NCBI GenBank assembly: GCA_964550845.1
Contig: CAZKAD010000001.1
Span: 195,315-259,314, forward strand
From: CAYTKU01 sp964550845
GTDB taxonomy: Bacteria > Patescibacteriota > Patescibacteriia > Magasanikbacterales > UBA922
DNA: 64,000 nucleotides
Direction of reading: 5' to 3'
Made by a program: the position numbers and the translations under genes. The notes beneath the pieces were generated by a model that saw nothing but the letters and a program-made list of their open reading frames with translations, did no database searches and was not told the DNA's origin. This document shows positions 53,901 to 61,786 of the stretch, one piece after another. The first letter of the stretch is position 1; each line of letters begins with the position of its first letter.

Positions 53901-54422
53901 GTTCATCCAAACCTGGGTGAAATGGAGATTTCTTGTCGCATCTTGGGTCTCAACTTTGAACCATTTGGAGAAAGTTGAGGTTAATTTGGAACCAAATCCA
54001 TTTCGCCCTGAAGTTCTTCTCTTTTCATTATCATTGTAGTTTGTCGATGACATATAAACACCGAATACGATACTCGGATTGAACATTTGTTCATAACCGG
54101 GGATTCGACTTCGTTCAATGGGAATAGTTCTTCCATCATTCCAGAAAGAAATACTTCCATCTTGGTAAATGTTCATTCGAATAGTTGTACATTTGGTTGT
54201 CGTACTTGATCTCCAAACATTATCGATACAGTTGCTTCCAATTTCGATTACAGTTCTTTCCCATGCTGGGTTGAAAGTGACATTATCGTAAACGATTTTT
54301 CCATTCTTCACCACTGGGACATAGAAACTATCATTTCGAAAAGTTCCAAGATAAGTATCGGGACGATGGAGAACATGCTCACGCATGTTTCCCATCACCC
54401 GAATTTCAGGATCATGTGCCAT
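50988..54422 (-). CDS. DNA topoisomerase II (type IIA, single chain)
   Basis: 1144 residues, the length of viral single-chain enzymes. GHKL ATPase: EIGSNCIDN (60-68), WNDGRTIP (94-101), GRNGFGSKL (139-147). TOPRIM: CEGDSA (424-429), PLRGKILN (454-461) and DxDxD at 510/512/514. Cleavage core: AIPSVFDGLKQSQRKI (674-689) and catalytic Tyr769 in AAETRYVMTRL. All essential residues are present. It passes one DNA duplex through another with ATP and relieves supercoils and catenanes during viral genome replication and packaging. The eukaryotic regulatory C-terminal domain is reduced to a basic tail (KKVPKRTHRRK). Confidence 0.97.
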   Translation of the reverse strand: MAHDPEIRVMGNMREHVLHRPDTYLGTFRNDSFYVPVVKNGKIVYDNVTFNPAWERTVIEIGSNCIDNVWRSSTTTKCTTIRMNIYQDGSISFWNDGRTIPIERSRIPGYEQMFNPSIVFGVYMSSTNYNDNEKRRTSGRNGFGSKLTSTFSKWFKVETQDATRNLHFTQVWMNNMTEVTAPQVVSKSGTGYTFVHWLPDYQKFGMPGITASSMAVLQKYAYDIAMLTKVKVYFNDVLVPVKNLADYASMYSEEKSEVLAISLPDNEVAIMASNNPTIVAFTNGIPQPEGGVHVDAWHKVLFTEIASRLNAELKDDKCKITGREVASHFSLFINYGADNPKFTSQEKVKLSLPKPEIHLDAKFLNKIMKWPVITTLKELIESKIYRVQKKKMEGTGEKHLNIEKLDDANLAGTIHSMECILFICEGDSAATFVTKGLAKGLNGKTGRDYLGILPLRGKILNTQKANAEKIAESKQVQNIIQALGLKLGVDYSKDENLVTLRYGALVLVTDADDDGIHIEGLIHNNLLKMFPGLMSRTPSFVMSMKTPIIRLTMKNGEERKFYRQSTFKDFQANNEGKYGKPKYFKGLGTNRDKDILDGFGSRMQLYLPDPNMVENFKKVFGKNNAEARKDWIRAYNEDNFMFIGDEKAQYVSTTYSNFINTEVINFSITSNIRAIPSVFDGLKQSQRKIIFACFKKKIVAGQGDEIKVVEVAAHTTAIAEYHYNDKCLSDAAVCMAQDFIGAGNINYLEPAGQFGSRLKGGKDAAETRYVMTRLEKIMHYLFRAEDFPVLTYRQGEKGPIEPEYYVPVIPTILVNGCDGIGTGWSTSIPAFNPLDIIRALRIWIRENLDEITTVNVGKSKITFSELPELLPWYRGFRGTVKKVGYQRYQTEGVVQLASENSVHITELPIGKWTSDFKETLKELREKEVIEDFIDHSSAVRVDFTLIGNPENILKHLNLVTKLSTSNMTAFIDYAHPPETFDSVDQIIFTFAKERLRLYQVRKEYILANLLKRMTATAEKYRFIQAVVSDQIVIFKKKKAEILQKIQQANFQQIDGSHEYLLKIPVSNFCYDMIEKLAAQYNLLRKEYDTLLNTSARQMWEKELDEFERAYIEHYNQWAENQMSMDIPNKNGNRKKVPKRTHRRK

Positions 54423-54550
54423 ATTTGAATCGAGTGCAAATTTTTACTTGGGTTGTAATTTTTGAAATCATTTTTTCGTGCATGGATACCTAGCCGTAAA
54501 CGGGCAAAAAGCACAACTTTCCTTCTTATTTGAGTCTTGAAGGTACCTGG

Positions 54551-54576
54551 ATTTTTCTCGTCAAAACGAGAAAAAT
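54551..54576 (-). terminator. 3' hairpin of the 54622 gene
   Basis: Eleven-base stem ATTTTTCTCGT/ACGAGAAAAAT around CAAA. The 54423-54621 spacer holds nothing else notable. Confidence 0.75.
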
Positions 54577-54621
54577 TTCGATTTTCTGGGTATTTTTTGC
54601 ATCGGTCGGCAATTTTTTCAA

Positions 54622-55623
54622 TCAATCAATTTGCGCCGGACCGTCGAGTTGTGGGTCTCGGAGAGGCCGAATTTGCTCGATTTCTTCTCGAAGTTCTTGA
54701 TCAAGGTCTTCCTCCAATGTAAGCTTTGACTTCTTTGGAGCAACTATTGTCTGGTGAGTTTGCATTGTCGGTATAATTGGTTTGAGTGTAACATTCAAAG
54801 GTGGAATTTCATTCTCTTTCGCTTTTTCGAACATTTTTCTTGCATCAGTTGACTTCGTGTCCGATTTCATGAATTGAATTTGAGGCTGACTTGAAAGTAC
54901 CGGGAATTGTGATTGTCTAGGAGAAACAATTTGTTGTTGAACTTGAGGTTGCGGTTGAACTTGAGATTGTTGCGGTTGAACTTGAGATTGTTGCGGTTGA
55001 ACTTGAGGTTGCGCTTGTTGAGCTTGAGATTGTTGAGGTTGAATTTGCGGTTGCGCTTGTTGAGCTTGAGATTGTTGAGGTTGAATTTGCGGTTGCGCTT
55101 GTTGAGCTTGTGGTTGTTGAGGTTGAACTTGTGGTTGCGCTTGTTGAGCTTGAGATTGTTGAGGTTGAACTTGCGCTTGTTGAACTTGTGGTTGAGGTTG
55201 AACTTGTGGTTGTGGTTGAGGTTGAACTTGTGGTTGTGGTTGAGGTTGAACTTGAGGTTGAACTTGAGGTTGCGGTCGAGGAACTTGTTGGACTGGATAA
55301 TAAACTGGGACTCCAAGTTGATTATATCCGTAAAAATATTGTTGTTGAGCTTGTTGTTGAGCTTGTTGTTGAGCTTGTTGTTGAGCTTGTTGTTGAGCTT
55401 GTTCTCTTTCTTGTGTTTGGTCAGAATCACGTGGGACTTCAGTGCCTCGTATTTCATTCATTTTGTCTTCGAGTATTTGAATTTGATGAGAAAGTTTTTC
55501 TATTATTTCTCCTTGTTCTTCGACAAGTTTTGATAGAGATGAAATCTGCCTATGGAAATAGATCCCTGCCACAATAAAAACGACACCTCCACCAATCAAA
55601 GGTAACAACTTATTGTTTTCCAT
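54622..55623 (-). CDS. membrane-anchored coiled-coil protein with Gln/Pro repeats
   Basis: 333 residues from ATG 55623. An N-terminal anchor (residues about 6-22, LLPLIGGGVVFIVAGIY) precedes a coiled coil (25-58). Then come (QAQQ)n at about 75-92 and a long QPQVQPQQSQAQQA region to about residue 235. A Pro-rich conserved end follows. The extended low-complexity part may span a virion layer. DNA repeats of 6-30 bases make length variation between isolates likely. Confidence 0.75.
   Translation of the reverse strand: MENNKLLPLIGGGVVFIVAGIYFHRQISSLSKLVEEQGEIIEKLSHQIQILEDKMNEIRGTEVPRDSDQTQEREQAQQQAQQQAQQQAQQQAQQQYFYGYNQLGVPVYYPVQQVPRPQPQVQPQVQPQPQPQVQPQPQPQVQPQPQVQQAQVQPQQSQAQQAQPQVQPQQPQAQQAQPQIQPQQSQAQQAQPQIQPQQSQAQQAQPQVQPQQSQVQPQQSQVQPQPQVQQQIVSPRQSQFPVLSSQPQIQFMKSDTKSTDARKMFEKAKENEIPPLNVTLKPIIPTMQTHQTIVAPKKSKLTLEEDLDQELREEIEQIRPLRDPQLDGPAQID
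54930..55410. repeat. TTGxGGTTGAACTTG low-complexity repeats
   Basis: Nested short repeats (TTGTTGAGC and GGTTGAACTTGTGGTTG) code for the Gln/Pro tract of the 54622 gene. Open frames on other strands here are artefacts of the repeat. Confidence 0.85.
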
Positions 55624-55666
55624 TGAAAAAGACAATCGGCAATTCTTTTATATTTCTAAAGCTAAC

Positions 55667-55712
55667 GTTTAACCAGTTCAAAAAGTCCAAAAAGTTCTTT
55701 GGAAGGTTTAAC
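55667..55712. repeat. R-element, diverged pair
   Basis: GTTTAACCAGTTCAAAAAGT then CCAAAAAGTTCTTTGGAAGG and TTTAAC, upstream of the 55623 start. Confidence 0.6.
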
Positions 55713-55725
55713 TGCGTAAAAAGGC

Positions 55726-55786
55726 TTTTAACTAATTGATTTCGAAAGAATAAAAATCTTCTTTTGAAATCGATTAGTTAAAAGTA
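55726..55786. promoter_or_regulatory. inverted repeat in a divergent promoter
   Basis: CTTTTAACTAATTGATTTCG and CGATTAGTTAAAAG-type arms (24 bases, about three mismatches) flank an 11-base loop between the starts at 55623 (-) and 55835 (+). No gene ends here. Confidence 0.5.
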
Positions 55787-55834
55787 TGTCCAGATGGCTA
55801 AAGGAAAGAATTGTCCATCCAAAGAAAAATTCGA

Positions 55835-57481
55835 ATGCGGAAGCAAGAAGAGTTGGAATTTGAGCTTGTTCGACTCCCACACAGGCGGAAAATAGAACCC
55901 CCCTTGTTCCCAAAAATGCCACAACTCTATCTTGATCTGCTTGGAAACACGAAGAAGATGAAGAAAGATTATGTACATTCTGGTAAGGAATTTGTTCCAA
56001 ACTATGATAAAGCTCCCTTCCCCAACTATTTTCAAAGTTCTAATTTTGATTATCAACCTGCCAAACGAGAAATTGACGACAGTAATTTTAATATTGACGA
56101 TAAGGATGAACAAGAAAAGAATGACCATAGCCAAACCGAAAAGTCTAATGACCGCGAAGATAAAAAGCAAAATAGTAATATTCATGACATTTTTCAAAAA
56201 GCAAGAGATCGTCACCGAGACAAAGATCGGGAAGGAGATCTGGAAGGAGATAAAGACCGACATCGGGACTCGAGAGACAAAGATCGAGACTCGAGAGATC
56301 GGCATCGAGACAAAGATCGAGAAAGAGATAAAGACCGACATCGAGACTCGAGAGATCGGCATCGAGACAAAGATCGAGACTCGAGAGATCGGCATCGAGA
56401 AAGAGATAAAGACCGACATCGAGACAAAGATCGAGACTCGAGAGATCGGCATCGAGACAAAGATCGAGACTCGAGAGAAAAAGACAGACATCGAGATTCA
56501 AGAGACCGTCATCGAGATTCAAGAGATTCAAGAGACCGACATCGAGATTCAAGAGACGGAGATGATTCGGATAGAAACGAACACGGCGACCCTCTTACGG
56601 ATTTTCTTCAAGGAACAAGACACATTCGCCACACAAAGGACGCGAGAACACATGTTTCAACTGTCTCCTCAAAGCCGGCTAACAGAATGCCTCCTTCTCT
56701 CACAGAAATCGAAGAGGGTGGAGCTTTTAGTGGAGGTATTCGCAATTTGAATTATGTCTCGAAACAAACCCTTGAAGAGGAAGCGAAACTTCGAGAATAT
56801 TTGTTCAAATGGGAATTGATTCGTAATGCGAACAAAGATAAAGCCGCCGAACTTCCTAAGTTTACCATACACAATAAATTGGATCAAGTTGTATCTGCTT
56901 ATGATGACTGGAATCGAAAGACGCAAATTCCTATCGTGATTAATCGCTATCGAAAGTGGCTAATTGGAAGTTTCCATGCTATTCAATGGCTTGCCCCTAC
57001 AATAGGTCTTGATATGTCAGGATTTGTTGAACAACAAAAAGAAGAAATGGACGAATATGAAAAATTGTTGATTGAACTTGGTGAAAAATCTTGGATGCCT
57101 AAATCGAGTTGGCCAGTAGAACTACGTATTGTTCTTGCTGTACTCGGTTCGGCTCTTTCGTTTGCTGCCCAGAAATTGGTAATTGATACTATTATGGGTG
57201 GAGAATCCAAGTCCGGACAACCCGGACAGCCAATAACTCCTCCAAAACCTCAAAATATTTCAAAACCTATGCCCAAACCTTCAATTAAGCTTGCAGACTT
57301 GCCTGGAGCAAAGAAACAAGAAGAGAAAAAACCTTTAGCGATACCCGAAAAGGCGGCTCTAAATACTCAAAATACTCCGAGCACTTCGACCACTCAAAAT
57401 GGAAAGAATAATTCGCCTCCACTCGAAGAAAAGAAATCTGAGCCAGATAAAAAGCCGGTCATTCCAGTTAAACGTTCCTAA
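55835..57481 (+). CDS. DUF5767-like conserved giant-virus protein with RD repeats
   Basis: 548 residues from ATG 55835 (the TTG at 55811 is not needed). Residues about 128-250 are DRHRDKDRDSRD repeats, a mixed-charge disordered tract. Residues about 300-440 resemble the DUF5767 family conserved in many nucleocytoplasmic large DNA viruses: EEEAKLREYLFKWELIRN, PKFTIHNKLDQVVSAYD, KWLIGSFHAIQWL, MDEYEKLLIELGEKS and ELRIVLAVLGSALSFAAQKL. A Pro/Lys-rich tail closes it, and its stop lies inside an R-element (PVKRS, stop). Probably a virion structural protein. Confidence 0.7.
   Translation: MRKQEELEFELVRLPHRRKIEPPLFPKMPQLYLDLLGNTKKMKKDYVHSGKEFVPNYDKAPFPNYFQSSNFDYQPAKREIDDSNFNIDDKDEQEKNDHSQTEKSNDREDKKQNSNIHDIFQKARDRHRDKDREGDLEGDKDRHRDSRDKDRDSRDRHRDKDRERDKDRHRDSRDRHRDKDRDSRDRHRERDKDRHRDKDRDSRDRHRDKDRDSREKDRHRDSRDRHRDSRDSRDRHRDSRDGDDSDRNEHGDPLTDFLQGTRHIRHTKDARTHVSTVSSKPANRMPPSLTEIEEGGAFSGGIRNLNYVSKQTLEEEAKLREYLFKWELIRNANKDKAAELPKFTIHNKLDQVVSAYDDWNRKTQIPIVINRYRKWLIGSFHAIQWLAPTIGLDMSGFVEQQKEEMDEYEKLLIELGEKSWMPKSSWPVELRIVLAVLGSALSFAAQKLVIDTIMGGESKSGQPGQPITPPKPQNISKPMPKPSIKLADLPGAKKQEEKKPLAIPEKAALNTQNTPSTSTTQNGKNNSPPLEEKKSEPDKKPVIPVKRS
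56205..56560 (+). repeat. RD-dipeptide-coding repeat
   Basis: GAGACTCGAGAGATCGGCAT and related 12-30 base units repeat about 15 times, coding for (D/R)RHRDKDRDSRD. Confidence 0.9.
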
Positions 57482-57492
57482 TGGGCTGGTCG
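57464..57492 (+). repeat. R-element forming the end of a gene
   Basis: CCAGTTAAACGTTCCTAATG then GGCTGGTC. It supplies the last residues PVKRS and the stop codon of the DUF5767-like gene. Confidence 0.6.
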
Positions 57493-57522
57493 AAATAAAA
57501 TAAAATTTTCTTCTTTTTTGAA

Positions 57523-58059
57523 ATGGGATCATCGACAAAGAAACGACAGAGTAAAAACACGGAGAGGAAGTCGAGACGAAAACGGACTTCAGGCCGAAAA
57601 AAGAAAAGTAAGCTTCGAAGTCCTTCACATCGAAAAAGGACAAAGAGCAAGCTTCGAAGTCCTTCACATCGAAAAAGGACAAAGAGCAAGCTTCGAAGTC
57701 CTTCACATCGAAAAAGGTCTTCGTATGGAAAAGCATTTGCAATAGTTAAGTTCGAACTATTCGACGAAAGTACTCAGCTCAAATATCCTCCACAAGGAGA
57801 TGAAATTCGAAAGTGGTACGATCAATTATTTGCTAAAATATCACCAATGTACAATGATTTGAACAAGGATGTTTATCTCCTCTCGAAAAGATGGCTAAGT
57901 GATGCTGAACTGAAGCTAACTTTTGTCACATCACTGAAAGATCAATCAGAAGTTGATACATTACTTGAACTTTTAACGGATCTTGATGATGACGGAAATT
58001 ATCCAATTCGGGGAATGTTAGTCATACCAAAGGTCTTATCAATTGAATATTCATTTTGA
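57523..58059 (+). CDS. basic repeat protein with C-terminal globular domain
   Basis: 178 residues. The first 67 residues are strongly basic: KKRQSKNTERKSRRKR and three 13-residue repeats (SKLRSPSHRKRTK). A C-terminal domain (residues about 70-178, FAIVKFELFDE, GMLVIPKVLSIEYSF) looks globular. RSPSH units resemble SR-type phosphorylation sites, possible targets of the kinases encoded here. Likely binds DNA or RNA, perhaps in the virion core next to the protamine-like gene. Confidence 0.65.
   Translation: MGSSTKKRQSKNTERKSRRKRTSGRKKKSKLRSPSHRKRTKSKLRSPSHRKRTKSKLRSPSHRKRSSYGKAFAIVKFELFDESTQLKYPPQGDEIRKWYDQLFAKISPMYNDLNKDVYLLSKRWLSDAELKLTFVTSLKDQSEVDTLLELLTDLDDDGNYPIRGMLVIPKVLSIEYSF
57604..57720 (+). 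repeat. 39-base tandem repeat
   Basis: Three near-identical copies beginning AGCAAGCTTCGAAGTCCTTC code for SKLRSPSHRKRTK. Confidence 0.9.
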
Positions 58060-58092
58060 AAAAATTTTTTCTTCTCTTCCAAAACAAAACGA

Positions 58093-58368
58093 ATGGCGAA
58101 ATCAAAATCGAGATCGCGGCGATCAAAATCGCGACGATCGAAGAGTAAATCTCGATCAAAGCGATCAAAGAAGTATTCTTGCAAACGTGTCAAGCCAAAG
58201 AAGCGAAGCAAGTCGAAGAAATCGAAGCGAGCAAAGAAATCAAAGAAGGAGAAGGTTGAATCAACTCAGTCTCATTCTTTGTTGGCTAGATTGTCACGCA
58301 CGAGTGCGAGCGCTGCACCTGCAGACGCGCCAATTGAATGGAAAGCAGGAGTAAATTGGGTAAAGTAA
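58093..58368 (+). CDS. protamine-like basic protein
   Basis: 91 residues. The first 55 are almost only Lys, Arg and Ser (SKSRSRRSKSRRSKSKSRSK, then KRVKPKKRSKSKKSK), with one YSC. The C-terminal 35 residues are less charged (LLARLSRTSASAAPADAP, IEWKAGVNWVK) and may fix it to another core protein. Such proteins condense DNA in virions of several large DNA viruses. The neighbours (DUF5767-like, another basic protein) support a core role. Confidence 0.75.
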   Translation: MAKSKSRSRRSKSRRSKSKSRSKRSKKYSCKRVKPKKRSKSKKSKRAKKSKKEKVESTQSHSLLARLSRTSASAAPADAPIEWKAGVNWVK

Positions 58369-58377
58369 AAAATTGAT

Positions 58378-58405
58378 TTTTTATCTGGGGTTTCCCAGAT
58401 AAAAA
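58378..58405 (+). terminator. 3' hairpin
   Basis: Stem TTTTATCTGGG/CCCAGATAAAA with a GTTT loop, 11 bases past the stop. AAAATTGA overlaps at 58369-58376, about 66 bases before ATG 58442. Confidence 0.8.
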
Positions 58406-58441
58406 TAACAAAATAACATAAATCTTAATCTCACAATCGAA

Positions 58442-59059
58442 ATGTCTACTGAAGAACAAAAGATCGAAACGTCTACTAACGAACAAAAGATGGAAATTGA
58501 AGGACTTGATGCTGGAGTACAAGATGATTTCATCAAATTGAATTGTCGGGATAAAGTAATCGTTTCTGTGCATAGAAGAGCCTGTAGACTGTCTTCCTTG
58601 TTTCGAGGTTTACTCGAAACTCAGCCATGTGCGCCCGAGCATGAGGTTAAACAGATCGACTCTCATATCATGAAGCTAATTGTTGAATATCTTGAACATT
58701 ATCGATACGAAGAACCGAAGATTCTGGAACCTCCATTGAAGACTCCTGATCTAAAGGATCACGCCTCGGAATGGGATTGCAAGTTTGTTGCATACGACAC
58801 CCCCGAACAGATGGGAACTTTTCTGACGCTGCTCAATGCGGCAAATTTCTTGGAAATTATTTCGCTGAGAAATCTTTGCTGTGCAAAGTTCGCCACATTT
58901 CTCAAAACTAAAAATGTTGATGCATTGAAGGCATTGTTTAATGTGAAAGCCACGTTGACTCCCAAAGAAGAAAACGAAATTCGAAAGAAGTACCCCGAAT
59001 ACTTTGCTTGGTTGAAGTCTTCGCAAGAGACAAAAACCGAGAGTAAAGTTGACGAATAG
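58442..59059 (+). CDS. Skp1-family protein
   Basis: 205 residues (cellular Skp1 is about 160). After an acidic N-terminus of about 30 residues comes the BTB/POZ-like fold: IKLNCRDKVIVSVHRRACRL, IDSHIMKLIVEYLEHYRYEE. Then the Skp1 C-terminal pattern: EWDCKFV, FLTLLNAANFLEIISLRNLC, then FNVKATLTPKEENEIRKKYP. Skp1 bridges cullin-1 and F-box proteins in SCF ubiquitin ligases. A viral copy could recruit viral adaptors, possibly the YDPR proteins, to host cullin. Confidence 0.85.
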   Translation: MSTEEQKIETSTNEQKMEIEGLDAGVQDDFIKLNCRDKVIVSVHRRACRLSSLFRGLLETQPCAPEHEVKQIDSHIMKLIVEYLEHYRYEEPKILEPPLKTPDLKDHASEWDCKFVAYDTPEQMGTFLTLLNAANFLEIISLRNLCCAKFATFLKTKNVDALKALFNVKATLTPKEENEIRKKYPEYFAWLKSSQETKTESKVDE

Positions 59060-59207
59060 CCGAACTCATTGATGTGTGTAAATTCGATAATAAAATGATT
59101 TTAATTCTTCTCGAAGAACTAAAAATAATACGTACTACTTACTTAAAATAATCTTCAGATGAGAAAGTAAAGTTATGCTAACTTTTATTTTTATTCGAAG
59201 GATCAAT

Positions 59208-59588
59208 ATGTACCATTTTCTTAAGAATTGTTTTCCTTCGTTGACACGCAAAACATACAATTACACTGTCCGATCTCCAAGCTTTCAAGGATGGGTGATT
59301 GGAAAACATCAAAATATTGATGTCTGTTGCTGTGCCATATTCCGTAAAGGACCAAAAATAAAAATGGGCTTATTTGCGGTGCTTCCACACTATCAAAACA
59401 AAGGTTTTGGGAGAGAAATGTACAAATATCTCTGTAATCAATATCATTCTTTCCAATGGACAACTAACACACAAAAAGCATACAATTTTTGGATCAAATG
59501 CGGAGCCATATTAATTGATACTTACATTATGGATGGAGTTAAATACCATCTGTTCAAGAACGCGCCAGTCGAAGAAAAAAAGAAATAA
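59208..59588 (+). CDS. GNAT-family N-acetyltransferase
   Basis: 126 residues from ATG 59208 (ATG 59175 would add 11 hydrophobic residues). Motif A, FAVLPHYQNKGFGREMYKYL, contains the acetyl-CoA pyrophosphate loop QNKGFG (63-68). Motif B-like AYNFWIKCGAI follows. The substrate is unknown: protein N-terminus, lysine, polyamine or sugar are all possible. Length is typical of minimal GNATs. Confidence 0.85.
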   Translation: MYHFLKNCFPSLTRKTYNYTVRSPSFQGWVIGKHQNIDVCCCAIFRKGPKIKMGLFAVLPHYQNKGFGREMYKYLCNQYHSFQWTTNTQKAYNFWIKCGAILIDTYIMDGVKYHLFKNAPVEEKKK

Positions 59589-59607
59589 TTTCCTTTGGGA
59601 AATTATT
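59584..59607 (+). terminator. 3' hairpin
   Basis: Ten-base stem AATAATTTCC/GGAAATTATT around TTTG, overlapping the stop of the GNAT gene. Confidence 0.75.
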
Positions 59608-59609
59608 AA

Positions 59610-59682
59610 TTAAACGTCCTTGAAGGACTTTTAAGCGTCCTCGAGAAGGACTTTTAAACGTTCTCGAAAAGAACTCTTTAAA
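59610..59682. repeat. R-element tandem array (3 copies)
   Basis: TTAAACGTCCTTGAAGGACT, TTTAAGCGTCCTCGAGAAGG and TTTAAACGTTCTCGAAAAGA in tandem, with compensating stem changes, between two convergent genes. Confidence 0.85.
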
Positions 59683-59905
59683 AATATTTTTCAACCTTAT
59701 CCTGCATGCTGTCAGGCACAAAAAGATGGTATCCTCCATAGAGAACTCCTAGAGAACCTCCAATAATCATGACGGTATGAAGGAAAGTTAGAATATTCAT
59801 TTGAGTACTGGCAACTTGTTGACCATTTCGGCATTTTCGTTCCGAGTCAAGAGCCAATGAGGCGTAGACAAGAATAAAAGCAGCGACAATAAAAACTGCA
59901 AGCAT
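59678..59905 (-). CDS. small two-pass membrane protein
   Basis: 75 residues. An N-terminal hydrophobic segment (2-19) and a second at about 40-62 (FLHTVMIIGGSLGVLYGGYH). A short loop between them holds one Cys. It is in tandem with the FAS1-like gene. Many virion membrane proteins of this size exist; no family recognised. Confidence 0.65.
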   Translation of the reverse strand: MLAVFIVAAFILVYASLALDSERKCRNGQQVASTQMNILTFLHTVMIIGGSLGVLYGGYHLFVPDSMQDKVEKYF

Positions 59906-59941
59906 TTTCCTTTGGAAGGAAGAAAAAAGAATTTTCTTTTT

Positions 59942-60469
59942 TCAGGGAATGATTGGCTCCGAGACACAATAGACATACCCGTTATTGAACAAATTTCCAT
60001 TGGTGGTGAGAGAAAGGGTTTGCATACTGCCATTCAAAAAGAGAGAAATTTTACGCTGAACGAGTGTAAGCTTAATCTTCGGATTTCGTGTTGGTAAAAT
60101 AACTTGCTGGGAAAATAAGTCATCAGGTCCCCGAACCAAGTCGAAAATATGAGCCCCAATAAACTGTGTTGCTTCGGCTCGATCAAGACTAAGCAACATT
60201 TTTTGAACATCTTTCGGAAGTGAATCGTCCGGTACAACCAGTAAAGTCACTTTTGCTTTCGGATCATTGAGAAGATCTGGAAAATGTGTTTTTTCAACAA
60301 GAGTTTTGTAGATGGAAAAATTTTTATCTTGAAGAGCACTGTAAATTGTCCCCGGTTGAGGAGTCCAAGCAAGATAAGGATTTTTTGCAAGTGCTCGATC
60401 AAAACGAAGTTCACCTACACTGGGAAACTCTTTCGACCATTCTACGTTATACCCGCTGGTGACTGACAT
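59942..60469 (-). CDS. fasciclin (FAS1)-like protein
   Basis: 175 residues. The FAS1 pattern is visible: IYSALQDKNFSIYKTLVEKT at the start, TLLVVPDDSLPKDVQKML (H1 region), then FIGAHIFD (H2-like) and LFNNGYVYCVSEPIIP at the end. FAS1 domains mediate adhesion. There is no obvious signal peptide, so it is more likely packaged than secreted. It lies beside the DUF5762-like membrane gene, divergent across 54 bases. Confidence 0.65.
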   Translation of the reverse strand: MSVTSGYNVEWSKEFPSVGELRFDRALAKNPYLAWTPQPGTIYSALQDKNFSIYKTLVEKTHFPDLLNDPKAKVTLLVVPDDSLPKDVQKMLLSLDRAEATQFIGAHIFDLVRGPDDLFSQQVILPTRNPKIKLTLVQRKISLFLNGSMQTLSLTTNGNLFNNGYVYCVSEPIIP

Positions 60470-60523
60470 CTTTTACAGAAAAAGATTTTATTTTTCTACG
60501 AATAAAAGTTTGACCCCTTCTAA

Positions 60524-61741
60524 ATGTCTTCTTTTTGGCTTGAGGATCCAACAGAATTGTTCCGAAATTTGGAGCTTCTTCCAAATCCAGGGAGCAATAT
60601 CGCGTCAAAGTTGAATGCGCTTACGAGATTGGCAGTTGTAGTCGGACTTGGAATTTATCTTCTTAATAAGGACTCAAAAGAGTCGAGCTCTCTCTGTATA
60701 ATCACATTTGGTATTCTTCTTTTGTTCATCGTAATCACTGCTTATTATTCAAAGAGTAAGGAAGGTTTCCGACCTCCTCCGATGCCAGTAGTTGAAAAGC
60801 CTACGCCAACATATCCTCTATCTTCACCAACCGTCAACCTCTCTGGATTGCAAGCAACCCCATTGTGGTATGATCCAAAATACGGAGCTGGACCAAAAGA
60901 ATATCGAGACCCTCCAGTAATTCCACCAAATCCGGCTGATGCTAAATTTTGGGGAGGATTTCAATCGAGGATTAATGAACCTCGACCACAAATTATTCAC
61001 TCGAATGTTGAAAGTGTTCTGTTCAAAAATGAACAACCTTATTCACAGCGAATTAGCCTTCCCTCTCGACAGAGAAAAGGATTTAAAATTCTTGGTGGAC
61101 CTCATCAAGACGAACCTGAAATTCCATTTGTTATTGATGACCAGGGACTAAACCCCCCGAATTACACTCGTATTCGAGGATATTCGATGCATGATCCGAG
61201 TGTTCCTCCTTATTCGAATCTTGAGCTATTATCACCAAGTCAATCTTTTGTTCCGGGAGCTCAAGTCCCTTCGGGACGGTCTCAACTTCATGCTTATGAT
61301 GACTTTGCAAATGTTTGGTCTGCCGGAAACACTGACTTTTTGACCTCTAAGATGGCTATTCATCGTACTCATCCCGCGGTTGATACTGGAGAATTCCGTC
61401 AAGCTTCCACAATTGGTCTGGCAGATTCAATGTACAATCCAACATTTAAACCGTTTGACCCGGCAAGCACTTATTTTAAGACCAGTAATAACCCTTATGA
61501 CGGTTTGTTCATTGGACGAAGTCTAATTGAACACGTTGATATGCGAGCTCCAAATGGTGAAGTTCTTCCCGGTTATTTGAGAATGGGATTTACCAGCGAC
61601 GACTTTATGGATGAAGCGACAAGTCGTCAAGAAGCAGATGAATTGTACTTTCGAGAAGCAATGGTTGCCGATGTTCGTGCTCGGATGAATGAGCGAGAGC
61701 AAGAATTCCGAATGGCACCTGTAATGAATCATTTCATGTAA
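60524..61741 (+). CDS. DUF5762-like conserved giant-virus membrane protein
   Basis: 405 residues. The N-terminus follows the DUF5762 pattern of nucleocytoplasmic large DNA viruses: FWLEDPTELF, SKLNALTRLAVVVGLGIYLL, SLCIITFGILLLFIVITAYY. Two transmembrane segments (about 29-45 and 55-75) are followed by a 330-residue Pro/Asn-rich domain with several PxYxNPxF-type motifs and a terminal REQEFRMAPVMNHF. Probably a structural protein of the inner virion membrane. AQVPSGRSQ (residues about 246-254) is an R-element. Confidence 0.75.
   Translation: MSSFWLEDPTELFRNLELLPNPGSNIASKLNALTRLAVVVGLGIYLLNKDSKESSSLCIITFGILLLFIVITAYYSKSKEGFRPPPMPVVEKPTPTYPLSSPTVNLSGLQATPLWYDPKYGAGPKEYRDPPVIPPNPADAKFWGGFQSRINEPRPQIIHSNVESVLFKNEQPYSQRISLPSRQRKGFKILGGPHQDEPEIPFVIDDQGLNPPNYTRIRGYSMHDPSVPPYSNLELLSPSQSFVPGAQVPSGRSQLHAYDDFANVWSAGNTDFLTSKMAIHRTHPAVDTGEFRQASTIGLADSMYNPTFKPFDPASTYFKTSNNPYDGLFIGRSLIEHVDMRAPNGEVLPGYLRMGFTSDDFMDEATSRQEADELYFREAMVADVRARMNEREQEFRMAPVMNHFM
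61261..61286 (+). repeat. R-element inside a coding sequence
   Basis: TCAAGTCCCTTCGGGACGGT then CTCAAC, in frame in the DUF5762-like gene. Confidence 0.75.
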
Positions 61742-61786
61742 AGTGAGAAGTGTAAAGTCCTAAGTAAAAGAAGCATAAAAATTGAC

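Noticed and set aside
54867..55577. Long open frames on other frames and strand across the Gln/Pro repeat
   Set aside because: They are by-products of the short repeats. The minus-frame with anchor, coiled coil and conserved end is the real gene.
55794..55895. Short ATG frame coding for MAKGKNCPSKEKFECG and a few more residues
   Set aside because: 33 codons only and it stops early. I cannot show that it is a separate gene or a frameshifted N-terminus.
55971..56750. Long overlapping frames across the RD repeats on both strands
   Set aside because: The repeat keeps several frames open. Only the frame with the DUF5767-like domain continues into non-repetitive conserved sequence.
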